Shown piece by piece: positions 1-5,904 of a stretch of 7,218 nt of DNA. Numbering within the stretch: position 1 is the stretch's first letter; each line of letters opens with the position of its first letter. This DNA comes from an uncultured Lachnospiraceae bacterium (GTDB taxonomy: Bacteria; Bacillota_A; Clostridia; Lachnospirales; Lachnospiraceae), in assembly GCA_947178085.1 (NCBI GenBank), contig CAMWWS010000130.1:1-7218 (forward strand), given 5' to 3'. The notes under the pieces are model-generated. The model was given only the letters and a program-made list of their open reading frames with translations. It had not been told where the DNA came from and made no database searches. The position numbers and the translations under genes are program-made.

Positions 1-1
1 C

Positions 2-1927
2 GATGCAGACAAAATGTTTGAAGATAAAAGCCAGCATATTTATGATATTGCATGTGGATTGGGGAAAAGAGGATCAACAAGAAATATGCTGGAAATATTT
101 TGCAAAAATTATGGGATGAATTTATGGGAAGATACATTGTCTGATCTTACGGATGAACAGATTGACTTACTGAAATACGGAGATGGAGGAAAGTCAAAAT
201 TTTATGGATTTATTCCGTGGATTACATTGCTTACAAGCGGCGCAGTGTCAACTTCCGGAAGACTTGCAAGTATATTAAAAGATGCAGGCATGATAGAAGA
301 AAGAAAGTGCATAAAATGCGGTGAGACAGGACTTGGTGAAAAAGCGTCCCATACGACATTCGGAGGAAAAACCGTAAGCGAGCTCGAACATATGTATATC
401 AGTGATCTGCTTAATTTTTTAAATGAAAATAATGATGGGAAAAATCCTCTGTTAAAGGAAATAATTACAAAACTTTCCTGTATGGTTGATGTAGGACTTC
501 ATCATCTTTCATTATCCCGTCCGGTTCCAACCCTTTCAGGCGGTGAAATCCAGCGGTTATTTCTGGCAAGCTATATTATAGCGGAGATGGACTCTATTAT
601 ATTTGTGTTTGATGAGCCGACAATAGGCTTACACGAGATAGAAAAAGAAAATCTGATTCGGATAATCCGAAGGCTGGTAGATAACGGAAACACGGTTGTT
701 GTGGTGGAGCACGATGAACATTTTATCCGGGAGGCAGATTACGTTATTGATATTGGTCCTAAAGCAGGTATTTATGGGGGATATAAAGTCTTTGAAGGAG
801 ACTATGATCTATTCCTGAAATGTACAGATTCAAAAACGGCTTCTTATTTGAATGACAGGATTGGATTTAAAATAAAGCGGGAATACAGAAAAACCGATGA
901 CCGAAAAAGGCTGACAATATCGGGAGCCCGACTGCATAATTTAAAAAATGTGACCGTCAGCATTCCTCTGGGAGTCATGGTAGGAGTGGCAGGTGTGTCA
1001 GGAAGCGGCAAATCGAGTCTCATAGCAGATACCCTGGTACCAAAATTAAAGGAACAGTTAAAAGCAAAGTGTATAATGGATGAGGATGAGGAAGACAGCG
1101 ACGGAACGGAAGGAACTATAAATAAGGAAGTTACACTGACAGGCGTAAGTAATATTAAGCATTGCTATATTATAGACCAGCGGCCGATCGGAAGAAGCCG
1201 AACATCATGTCCCGCTACATACACCGGCATTTTTGACCGTGTGCGCAATTTATTTGCTCAAAGTGATAAAGCGAAGGAACGGGGTTACACAGCCGGTATG
1301 TTTTCTGTAAACAGCAAGGGCGGCTGTCATAAGTGTAAGGGTGACGGAGTGATTCATTACCACGTGGGATTTGGTAATTTCATTGATATTGGCTGTGATG
1401 CATGCGGTGGCAGTGGATATATCCGGGAAGCCATGGAAATCACGGTTGATGGAAAGAATATCCGGGATATATTGGAGATGAGCGTGGACGAAGCGAGGGA
1501 CTTCTTCTCTGATAAGGATGAGGCGATTTATAACATGCTTGCGATTTTGCAGCGTGTAGGAATGGGGTATATTAAGTTAGGACAGGCAACCCCGACGATT
1601 TCCGGCGGAGAAAGCCAGCGCATCAAGCTTGCAAAGGAATTGGCAAAGGGCAAAAATAATAAGAATGTATTGTATATTCTGGATGAACCGACCACCGGAC
1701 TTTCATTTAGTGACAGCGAACAGCTTATGAGTCTGTTAAATGAACTTGTTGATATGGGAAATTCAATTATTATAACCGAACATGACTCCTATGTGCTTTC
1801 AAATTGTGACTATATTATCGAACTCGGGGAAGGCGGAGGCAATGCAGGCGGTAATATTATAGCAACAGGTACTCCTGCGGAATTGAAGAATAATCCGGTT
1901 TCTATCATAGGAAGGTATTTGAAATGA
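2..1927 (+). CDS. UvrA-family ABC ATPase (excinuclease subunit A paralog), 5' partial
   Basis: This is the C-terminal part of a UvrA-like tandem ABC ATPase. UvrA proteins bind damaged or drug-bound DNA; paralogs are known in self-protection against DNA-binding drugs. The frame is open to the window edge, and the ATG at 14 has no ribosome binding site in the 13 visible bases, so it is probably internal. Numbering from that ATG: CxxC at 99-102 followed by a GGKTVSEL block; ABC signature LSGGE 174-178; Walker B FVFDEP 197-202; switch His 233; second Walker A GVSGSGKSS 327-335; zinc-finger cysteines 438/441 and 461/464; second signature ISGGE 529-533; Walker B LYILDEP 553-559; His 590. By comparison with about 940-residue UvrA, roughly 300 N-terminal residues, including the first Walker A and any UvrB-binding domain, lie outside the window. 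Divergent features are TTGLS in place of the usual TTGLH after the last Walker B, an altered zinc-finger interior, and an acidic insert at 356-368. The paralog call is firm; the function is inferred. Confidence 0.9.
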   Translation, partial: DADKMFEDKSQHIYDIACGLGKRGSTRNMLEIFCKNYGMNLWEDTLSDLTDEQIDLLKYGDGGKSKFYGFIPWITLLTSGAVSTSGRLASILKDAGMIEERKCIKCGETGLGEKASHTTFGGKTVSELEHMYISDLLNFLNENNDGKNPLLKEIITKLSCMVDVGLHHLSLSRPVPTLSGGEIQRLFLASYIIAEMDSIIFVFDEPTIGLHEIEKENLIRIIRRLVDNGNTVVVVEHDEHFIREADYVIDIGPKAGIYGGYKVFEGDYDLFLKCTDSKTASYLNDRIGFKIKREYRKTDDRKRLTISGARLHNLKNVTVSIPLGVMVGVAGVSGSGKSSLIADTLVPKLKEQLKAKCIMDEDEEDSDGTEGTINKEVTLTGVSNIKHCYIIDQRPIGRSRTSCPATYTGIFDRVRNLFAQSDKAKERGYTAGMFSVNSKGGCHKCKGDGVIHYHVGFGNFIDIGCDACGGSGYIREAMEITVDGKNIRDILEMSVDEARDFFSDKDEAIYNMLAILQRVGMGYIKLGQATPTISGGESQRIKLAKELAKGKNNKNVLYILDEPTTGLSFSDSEQLMSLLNELVDMGNSIIITEHDSYVLSNCDYIIELGEGGGNAGGNIIATGTPAELKNNPVSIIGRYLK

Positions 1928-2868
1928 GCGCAGATATCGAAAAGCAAATAAATGAATATATACTAAGACACCATTATCGCCAGATTAACAGCGTTTTACT
2001 GTGCAAGAATGGTGAAATTCTGGCGAGCTGCTACTATAACTGTTTTTATGAAAAAAGTAAAAACGTAATTAATTCAGTGGCGAAAAGCATCATGTCAATA
2101 TGTACGGGTATTGCGCTGGATCAGGGTTTAATACAAAGTATAGATGAACCGATTTATAAATATATCCATGAATTCAGTGAATGCCGTGAGCCGTTCCATA
2201 GAATGATTACTATAAGGCATCTGCTGACAATGACTTCGGGTATCTATTGGAATGGCGGAGTCCATTATCATTGTCCCATGATGAAACAGTTGAGGAACTC
2301 AGACGATTGGATTTCACATATTGCCGATTGTGCGGTGGTTGATATTCCGGGAACAAAGTATAACTACAAAGAATGGGATGTGATTCTATTAGCAAAGCTT
2401 CTTGATATTGTATGCGGAGATATGTATGACTTCATCAACACTAATCTGTTTATACCTTTGGACATAGAAAGCACGCGTTGGTATAAAAGCCCATGTGGCA
2501 TATATTACAGTGTCGGTAATGATGAGGAGACTGACAATGAAACCAAGTTTAAGCTGACCGCAATAGATATGATGAAAATCGGTCAGCTTTTCTTAAACGG
2601 CGGAAGATATGGGCAGGAGCAGCTCATATCCGAAACATATATTCATCAGGCGGTATCACCGCTGAAATGCAATCCGAATTACGGTTTCTTATGGTGGGTT
2701 TGGGGAGAACGGTATGGCTGTCGGGGATATGGCGGACAAAGCATAACTGTTATCCCGGATGAAAATGCTGTTATTGTAACACAGGCAACCCCAACGGACA
2801 GAGGAATGGTATATTTAGATTTAGTTGAATATTGCTACTCCTGCTGCAAAGAAGTAGGAAAACAGTAA
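1924..2868 (+). CDS. Cytosolic serine hydrolase, class C beta-lactamase/PBP-like family
   Basis: This 314-residue protein belongs to the beta-lactamase class C/esterase superfamily (COG1680-like). Visible motifs are the nucleophile motif S51-V-A-K54, followed by a typical GIALDQGLIQSIDEPI stretch; the LLTMTSGI block at 100-107; PGTKYNY at 142-148, which places the second-motif tyrosine at Y148; and YGGQ at 269-272, matching the family's third motif (HGGQ/KTG-like). The second motif reads Y-K-E rather than Y-x-N or Y-x-S. There is no signal peptide or membrane segment, so it probably acts in the cytoplasm, unlike periplasmic beta-lactamases or PBPs. It has 14 cysteines, high for this fold and consistent with a reduced cytosol. 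The start ATG overlaps the upstream stop (ATGA), with an AGGAAGG ribosome binding site at 1909-1915, so it is translationally coupled to the UvrA paralog. The substrate is unknown; an esterase or amidase acting on a small molecule is plausible. Resistance to beta-lactams is not implied. Confidence 0.85.
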   Translation: MSADIEKQINEYILRHHYRQINSVLLCKNGEILASCYYNCFYEKSKNVINSVAKSIMSICTGIALDQGLIQSIDEPIYKYIHEFSECREPFHRMITIRHLLTMTSGIYWNGGVHYHCPMMKQLRNSDDWISHIADCAVVDIPGTKYNYKEWDVILLAKLLDIVCGDMYDFINTNLFIPLDIESTRWYKSPCGIYYSVGNDEETDNETKFKLTAIDMMKIGQLFLNGGRYGQEQLISETYIHQAVSPLKCNPNYGFLWWVWGERYGCRGYGGQSITVIPDENAVIVTQATPTDRGMVYLDLVEYCYSCCKEVGKQ

Positions 2869-2874
2869 AGTTCC

Positions 2875-2909
2875 GGGTGTCAAGAAAAAATACTTGACAC
2901 CCACTTTTT
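2875..2909 (+). terminator. Intrinsic terminator after the serine hydrolase gene
   Basis: A perfect 10-bp inverted repeat, GGGTGTCAAG (2875-2884) and CTTGACACCC (2893-2902), encloses an 8-nt A-rich loop and is followed by a T5 run at 2905-2909. It begins six bases after the hydrolase stop codon. The reverse strand has no T-run, so it should act only on rightward transcription. Its right arm also carries the -35 box of the next promoter. Confidence 0.9.
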
Positions 2910-2922
2910 GTTATAGTAGAAT
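2894..2922 (+). promoter_or_regulatory. Sigma-A-type promoter of the ylxM-ffh operon
   Basis: A consensus -35 box TTGACA (2894-2899) is separated by exactly 17 nt from a -10 box TAGAAT (2917-2922). The expected transcription start is near 2928-2930, giving a 5' leader of about 40 nt before ylxM. The -35 box is part of the terminator's right arm, so termination and initiation signals share DNA. The call is from consensus matching only. Confidence 0.8.
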
Positions 2923-2968
2923 ATCACATGTTGAGTATGAACTTTAGATATCCGCAGGGAGCAGAATC

Positions 2969-3322
2969 ATGGAGAAAATCGTCGAACAGGGTTTGCTGTA
3001 TGATTTTTATGGAGAATTACTTACAGAGCACCAGAGACAGATATATGAAGAAATAGTTTATGAGAATCTTTCTCTTGGAGAAATTGCTGCGGAGCAGGGA
3101 ATCAGCAGACAAGGCGTACATGATATAGTGAAGAGGTGCGATAAGGCGCTTATGGAATATGAAAACAGATTAGGACTTGTCGCAAGATTCAAGAAGATGA
3201 AGGAACAGATTCGGGAAATTGATGAATTAACCGGACTCTTTGAGCAAAATGAAATAAAGGATAAATCAGAATACTGCCGGAAGGTGCGGCAGATATCGGC
3301 AAAGATTATGGAAGAATTATAG
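2969..3322 (+). CDS. ylxM: YlxM family HTH protein (UPF0122), SRP-associated
   Basis: This 117-residue protein matches YlxM (UPF0122), a small sigma-factor-like helix-turn-helix protein encoded next to ffh in Firmicutes. In streptococci YlxM has been reported to interact with SRP components and to influence Ffh activity. The recognisable core is residues 19-68: a TEHQRQIYEEIVYENLSLGE block, then an HTH at about 34-56 containing AAEQGISRQGVHD. The C-terminal third is charged and helical. The ATG is preceded by AGGGAG (2956-2961) at 7-nt spacing. It is first in the operon; its stop codon touches the ffh ribosome binding site and lies 9 nt from the ffh start, so the two are probably co-translated. 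The usual upstream neighbour ftsY is not present here. Confidence 0.95.
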   Translation: MEKIVEQGLLYDFYGELLTEHQRQIYEEIVYENLSLGEIAAEQGISRQGVHDIVKRCDKALMEYENRLGLVARFKKMKEQIREIDELTGLFEQNEIKDKSEYCRKVRQISAKIMEEL

Positions 3323-3331
3323 AGGTCATAT

Positions 3332-4690
3332 ATGGCATTTGAAAGCTTAACCGACAAACTGCAGAACGTATTTAAGAACTTAAGAAGTAAGGGCCGCTTA
3401 ACGGAGGAAGATGTTAAAACCGCTTTAAAAGAAGTTAAAATGGCGCTGTTAGAAGCAGACGTTAACTTCAAGGTTGTAAAGCAGTTCATCAAATCCGTAG
3501 AAGAGAGAGCTGTAGGAGCCGACGTCTTAAATGGATTGAATCCGGGACAGATGGTTATCAAAATCGTTAATGAAGAGATGGTAAATCTCATGGGTTCGGA
3601 TACGACAGAAATCCAGATGCAGCCCGGTAAAGCTATTACTGTTATAATGATGTGCGGCTTGCAGGGTGCAGGTAAGACGACCACGACGGCGAAAATTGCC
3701 GGCAAGCTAAAACTTAAAGGGAAGAAATCATTGCTTGTTGCATGTGACGTTTACAGACCGGCAGCAATCAAGCAGTTGCAGATAAACGGTGAGAAACAGC
3801 AGGTAGACGTTTTTACTATGGGTGAGAATCACAAACCCGTAGATATTGCTAAAGCGGCTATGGAGCATGCGCAGAAGAATGGGCACAATGTTGTTATTCT
3901 GGATACGGCAGGACGCCTTCACATTGATGAAGAAATGATGGCGGAACTGCAGGAAATAAAAGAAAACGTTGAAGTCCATCAGACATTGCTTGTTGTGGAC
4001 GCTATGACAGGTCAGGATGCAGTTAATGTTGCAAAGGATTTTGATGAAAAAGTTGGCGTTGACGGAGTTATCTTATCTAAGATGGACGGCGATTCCAGAG
4101 GCGGTGCTGCATTATCAGTTAAAGCCGTTACAGGTAAGCCTATTCTGTATGTAGGTATGGGAGAGAAGCTTTCGGATTTGGAGCAGTTTTATCCGGACCG
4201 TATGGCAAACCGTATTCTGGGAATGGGCGATGTCCTGACGCTTATAGAGAAGGCACAGCAGAACATTGACATTGATGAAGATAAAGAAAAGCAGATGGCT
4301 GACCGGATGAAAAAGGGCAAGTTCGATTTTGAGGACTATCTGGAAAGCATGAAGCAAATGCGGAACATGGGCGGCATATCCAGTATACTCGGTATGCTGG
4401 GAATGGGTAAGCAGATGGGCGATATTGAATCCATGGTAGATGAGAAACAGCTTGCCAGAATGGAGGCCATCGTCTTAAGTATGACGCCTAAGGAAAGGCA
4501 GAACCCCAAGCTGCTTAATCCAAGCAGGAAGCACCGTATTGCAAAGGGGGCAGGCGTCGATATCAGTGTGGTGAACAGGTTCATTAAGCAGTTTGAGCAA
4601 TCACAGAAGATGATGAAACAGATGCCCGGTATGCTTGGAGGCAAGCGTGGGCGAGGATTGTTCGGAGGAATGGGAAAGCTCCCGTTTTAG
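3332..4690 (+). CDS. ffh: Signal recognition particle protein Ffh (SRP54 homolog)
   Basis: Ffh is the SRP GTPase. With the 4.5S/6S-type SRP RNA it binds signal sequences of nascent membrane and secreted proteins and delivers ribosomes to FtsY at the membrane. The 452-residue length is normal. Visible parts are the N domain (1 to about 95) with an ALLEADVNFKVV helix; the G domain with P-loop GLQGAGKTTTT (109-119), CDVYRPAA (138-145), DTAGR (191-195), SKMDGD (249-254, in place of TKLD but still fitting [ST]KxD) and GMGEKLSDLEQF (275-286); and the M domain from about 325, with 14 methionines after residue 339, the finger-loop GGISSILGMLGMG (347-359) and the RNA-binding segment SRKHRIAKGAG (398-408). 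The ribosome binding site AGAGGT (3321-3326) overlaps the ylxM stop. The protein is complete with all key residues. Confidence 0.99.
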   Translation: MAFESLTDKLQNVFKNLRSKGRLTEEDVKTALKEVKMALLEADVNFKVVKQFIKSVEERAVGADVLNGLNPGQMVIKIVNEEMVNLMGSDTTEIQMQPGKAITVIMMCGLQGAGKTTTTAKIAGKLKLKGKKSLLVACDVYRPAAIKQLQINGEKQQVDVFTMGENHKPVDIAKAAMEHAQKNGHNVVILDTAGRLHIDEEMMAELQEIKENVEVHQTLLVVDAMTGQDAVNVAKDFDEKVGVDGVILSKMDGDSRGGAALSVKAVTGKPILYVGMGEKLSDLEQFYPDRMANRILGMGDVLTLIEKAQQNIDIDEDKEKQMADRMKKGKFDFEDYLESMKQMRNMGGISSILGMLGMGKQMGDIESMVDEKQLARMEAIVLSMTPKERQNPKLLNPSRKHRIAKGAGVDISVVNRFIKQFEQSQKMMKQMPGMLGGKRGRGLFGGMGKLPF

Positions 4691-4712
4691 TGTAATCAGT
4701 GAAGTTTAGAGA

Positions 4713-4729
4713 GATATCTGTCAGATATC
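4713..4729 (+). other. Small AT-rich palindrome between ffh and rpsP
   Basis: A perfect inverted repeat, GATATCTG-T-CAGATATC, lies 22 nt after the ffh stop. In RNA it would fold as 7 bp with a 3-nt loop. It has low GC and no clean T-run, so it is a poor terminator. It could be a processing or stability site that separates the long ffh message from the highly expressed rpsP, but this is inference. The rest of the 91-nt gap is AT-rich and shows no convincing promoter. Confidence 0.45.
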
Positions 4730-4781
4730 ATTTCTATTCAAATAAATCAAATAAAAATATTTTTACAATGGAGGCAGAAAA

Positions 4782-5030
4782 ATGGCAGTAAAAATCAGAT
4801 TAAGAAGAATGGGAAAGAAGAAAGTTCCTTTTTACAGAATTGTAGTAGCAGATTCAAGATCACCGAGAGACGGCAGATGTATTGATGAAATCGGAACTTA
4901 CGATCCTAACACAGATCCAAGTACCTATAAGGTAGACGAAGAGGCGGCTAAGAAGTGGCTCGCTAACGGCGCACAGCCTACGGAAATTGTTAACAAGATT
5001 TTTAAGAATGCCGGAATAATCGAGAAGTAG
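4782..5030 (+). CDS. rpsP: 30S ribosomal protein S16
   Basis: S16 is a small-subunit protein that binds 16S rRNA in the body of the 30S and assists its assembly. The 82-residue length is typical. The N-terminus [20 protein letters not shown] and the following [12 protein letters not shown] and IGTYDPNT blocks are diagnostic, as is the C-terminal [10 protein letters not shown]. The ATG follows a GGAGG ribosome binding site (4770-4774) at 7-nt spacing. It lies 91 nt after ffh and 37 nt before khpA, the same order as in Bacillus and most Clostridia. Nothing unusual is visible. Confidence 0.99.
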   Translation: MAVKIRLRRMGKKKVPFYRIVVADSRSPRDGRCIDEIGTYDPNTDPSTYKVDEEAAKKWLANGAQPTEIVNKIFKNAGIIEK

Positions 5031-5067
5031 GAACGAAACTTGTTAATACACTTTTTGGAGGTGGATT

Positions 5068-5295
5068 ATGAAAGAATTAGTTGAAGTAATCGCAAAGGCG
5101 CTTGTTGATAATCCGGATGAAGTTGTTGTAAACCAAAAAGAAGACGGAAAGAATATTATACTGGAGCTTCATGTTGCAGCAACCGATATGGGAAAAGTTA
5201 TTGGAAAACAGGGACGTATTGCAAAAGCAATCCGCTCAGTGGTGAAAGCAGCATCATCCAAAGACAATAAGAGAGTTGATGTAGAAATTATTTAA
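5068..5295 (+). CDS. khpA: KH-domain RNA-binding protein KhpA (YlqC family)
   Basis: This 75-residue single KH-domain protein, formerly UPF0109/YlqC, is a cytosolic RNA-binding protein. In streptococci and lactobacilli KhpA partners with KhpB (EloR/Jag) and affects cell elongation and small-RNA binding. The KH signature is seen as GKVIGKQGRIAKAIR, with the nucleic-acid-binding GxxG loop G46-K-Q-G49. The N-terminus MKELVEVIAKALVDNPDEV is typical. A strong GGAGG (5057-5061) lies 6 nt before the ATG. It sits between rpsP and rimM as in Bacillus, but without the ylqD gene found there. Transcription past it meets the hairpin terminator just downstream. Confidence 0.96.
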   Translation: MKELVEVIAKALVDNPDEVVVNQKEDGKNIILELHVAATDMGKVIGKQGRIAKAIRSVVKAASSKDNKRVDVEII

Positions 5296-5298
5296 TCA

Positions 5299-5333
5299 GG
5301 CGGCCTCATGAAATTCTTCGTGAGGCTGTTTTT
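5299..5333 (+). terminator. Intrinsic terminator/attenuator between khpA and rimM
   Basis: Arms 5301-5312 and 5317-5328 form a 12-bp stem (two G-U wobbles, otherwise perfect) with an ATTC tetraloop. The T5 run at 5329-5333 follows at once. Position and shape fit a Rho-independent terminator inside the operon. No clear promoter is visible between it and rimM, so it probably works with partial readthrough to reduce rimM-trmD expression. Confidence 0.75.
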
Positions 5334-5340
5334 ACCTTTT

Positions 5341-5346
5341 GGGAGG
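5341..5346 (+). promoter_or_regulatory. Ribosome binding site that fixes the rimM start
   Basis: GGGAGG lies 4 nt before the ATG at 5351. A TTG at 5339 is in frame but overlaps this site and the terminator tail, so it is not a credible start. The spacing is a little short but workable. Confidence 0.8.
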
Positions 5347-5350
5347 AAAT

Positions 5351-5860
5351 ATGATATCTGAATTACAAATCGGTATTATTACGCAGACACATGGGCTGCA
5401 CGGCGAGGTCAAGGTTTTTCCGACTACAGATGATGCAGGACGATTCAATAAATTGAAGGAAGTTATTCTGGATGACGGAAAAAGCCGGCAGACTATAGCG
5501 ATAGACGGCGTGCGTTTTTTTAAAAAATATGTAATTTTAAAATTAAATGGCTTAGATTCCATAGAAGCCGTTGAAAAATATAAGAATGCCAAACTTCTCG
5601 TATCAAGGGATAATGCGGTAAAGCTTAAAAAAGATGAGTATTTTATCGCTGATATGATTGGAATGCAGGTTAAAACTGAAGACGGCAAGCCCTTTGGCGT
5701 TTTAAAGGATGTATTGACAACAGGGGCGAATGATGTCTATATCGTAGAGATGACTGATGGAAAAGAAGCGCTTCTGCCGGCTATTAAAGAATGCATACTG
5801 AATGTGGATATGGAAGCGGCAGTAATGACGGTTCATATTATGGAAGGGCTGTTATCGTAA
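5351..5860 (+). CDS. rimM: Ribosome maturation factor RimM
   Basis: RimM is a 30S assembly factor that binds S19 and helps mature the 3' (head) domain of 16S rRNA. The protein is 169 residues from the ATG at 5351. The N-terminal RimM domain opens with IGIITQTHGLHGEVKVFP (7-24), the family hallmark. The C-terminal PRC-barrel domain runs from about 94: DEYFIADMIGMQV, then GANDVYIVEM (125-134), then LLPAIKECILNVDME (141-155), ending in MEGLL. An in-frame TTG at 5339 would add four residues but coincides with the ribosome binding site, so I reject it. The gene is 55 nt after khpA, behind a terminator-like hairpin, and 44 nt before trmD, its usual partner. Confidence 0.97.
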   Translation: MISELQIGIITQTHGLHGEVKVFPTTDDAGRFNKLKEVILDDGKSRQTIAIDGVRFFKKYVILKLNGLDSIEAVEKYKNAKLLVSRDNAVKLKKDEYFIADMIGMQVKTEDGKPFGVLKDVLTTGANDVYIVEMTDGKEALLPAIKECILNVDMEAAVMTVHIMEGLLS

Positions 5861-5893
5861 AAAACCATGCTCATTTCTTACACTATTCTATAC

Positions 5894-5899
5894 GGAGGG
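5894..5899 (+). promoter_or_regulatory. Ribosome binding site that fixes the trmD start
   Basis: GGAGGG lies 5 nt before the ATG at 5905. The frame remains open upstream to an ATG at 5791 inside rimM, but those 38 extra residues do not look like TrmD and have no such site. Confidence 0.85.
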
Positions 5900-5904
5900 T
5901 TAGG

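Noticed and set aside
2855..2883. Divergent promoter from the TTGACA on the - strand of the terminator's left arm
   Set aside because: At 17-nt spacing the - strand reads TTCCTA, which is not a usable -10 box, and no leftward gene follows.
3058..3705. A 215-codon reading frame on the - strand opposite ylxM and ffh
   Set aside because: It is antisense to two well-identified genes, spans their junction, shows no known domain and looks like a by-product of their codon use.
4249..4690. Methionine-rich C-terminus of Ffh as an unusual feature
   Set aside because: This is the normal signal-peptide-binding M domain of SRP54/Ffh proteins.
4764..4769. TACAAT as a -10 box for rpsP
   Set aside because: It would start transcription inside the rpsP ribosome binding site, and there is no matching -35 box.
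5339..5350. Alternative TTG start for rimM
   Set aside because: The codon overlaps the ribosome binding site and terminator tail; ATG at 5351 fits the family N-terminus.
5515..5527. T7A6 run in rimM resembling a frameshift slippery site
   Set aside because: A -1 shift meets a stop at once and a +1 shift stops within a few codons, so no alternative product is likely. The downstream RimM sequence is intact.
5791..5904. N-terminal extension of trmD by 38 codons from an ATG inside rimM
   Set aside because: It overlaps rimM, has no ribosome binding site and does not resemble TrmD, whose standard N-terminus begins at 5905 after GGAGGG.
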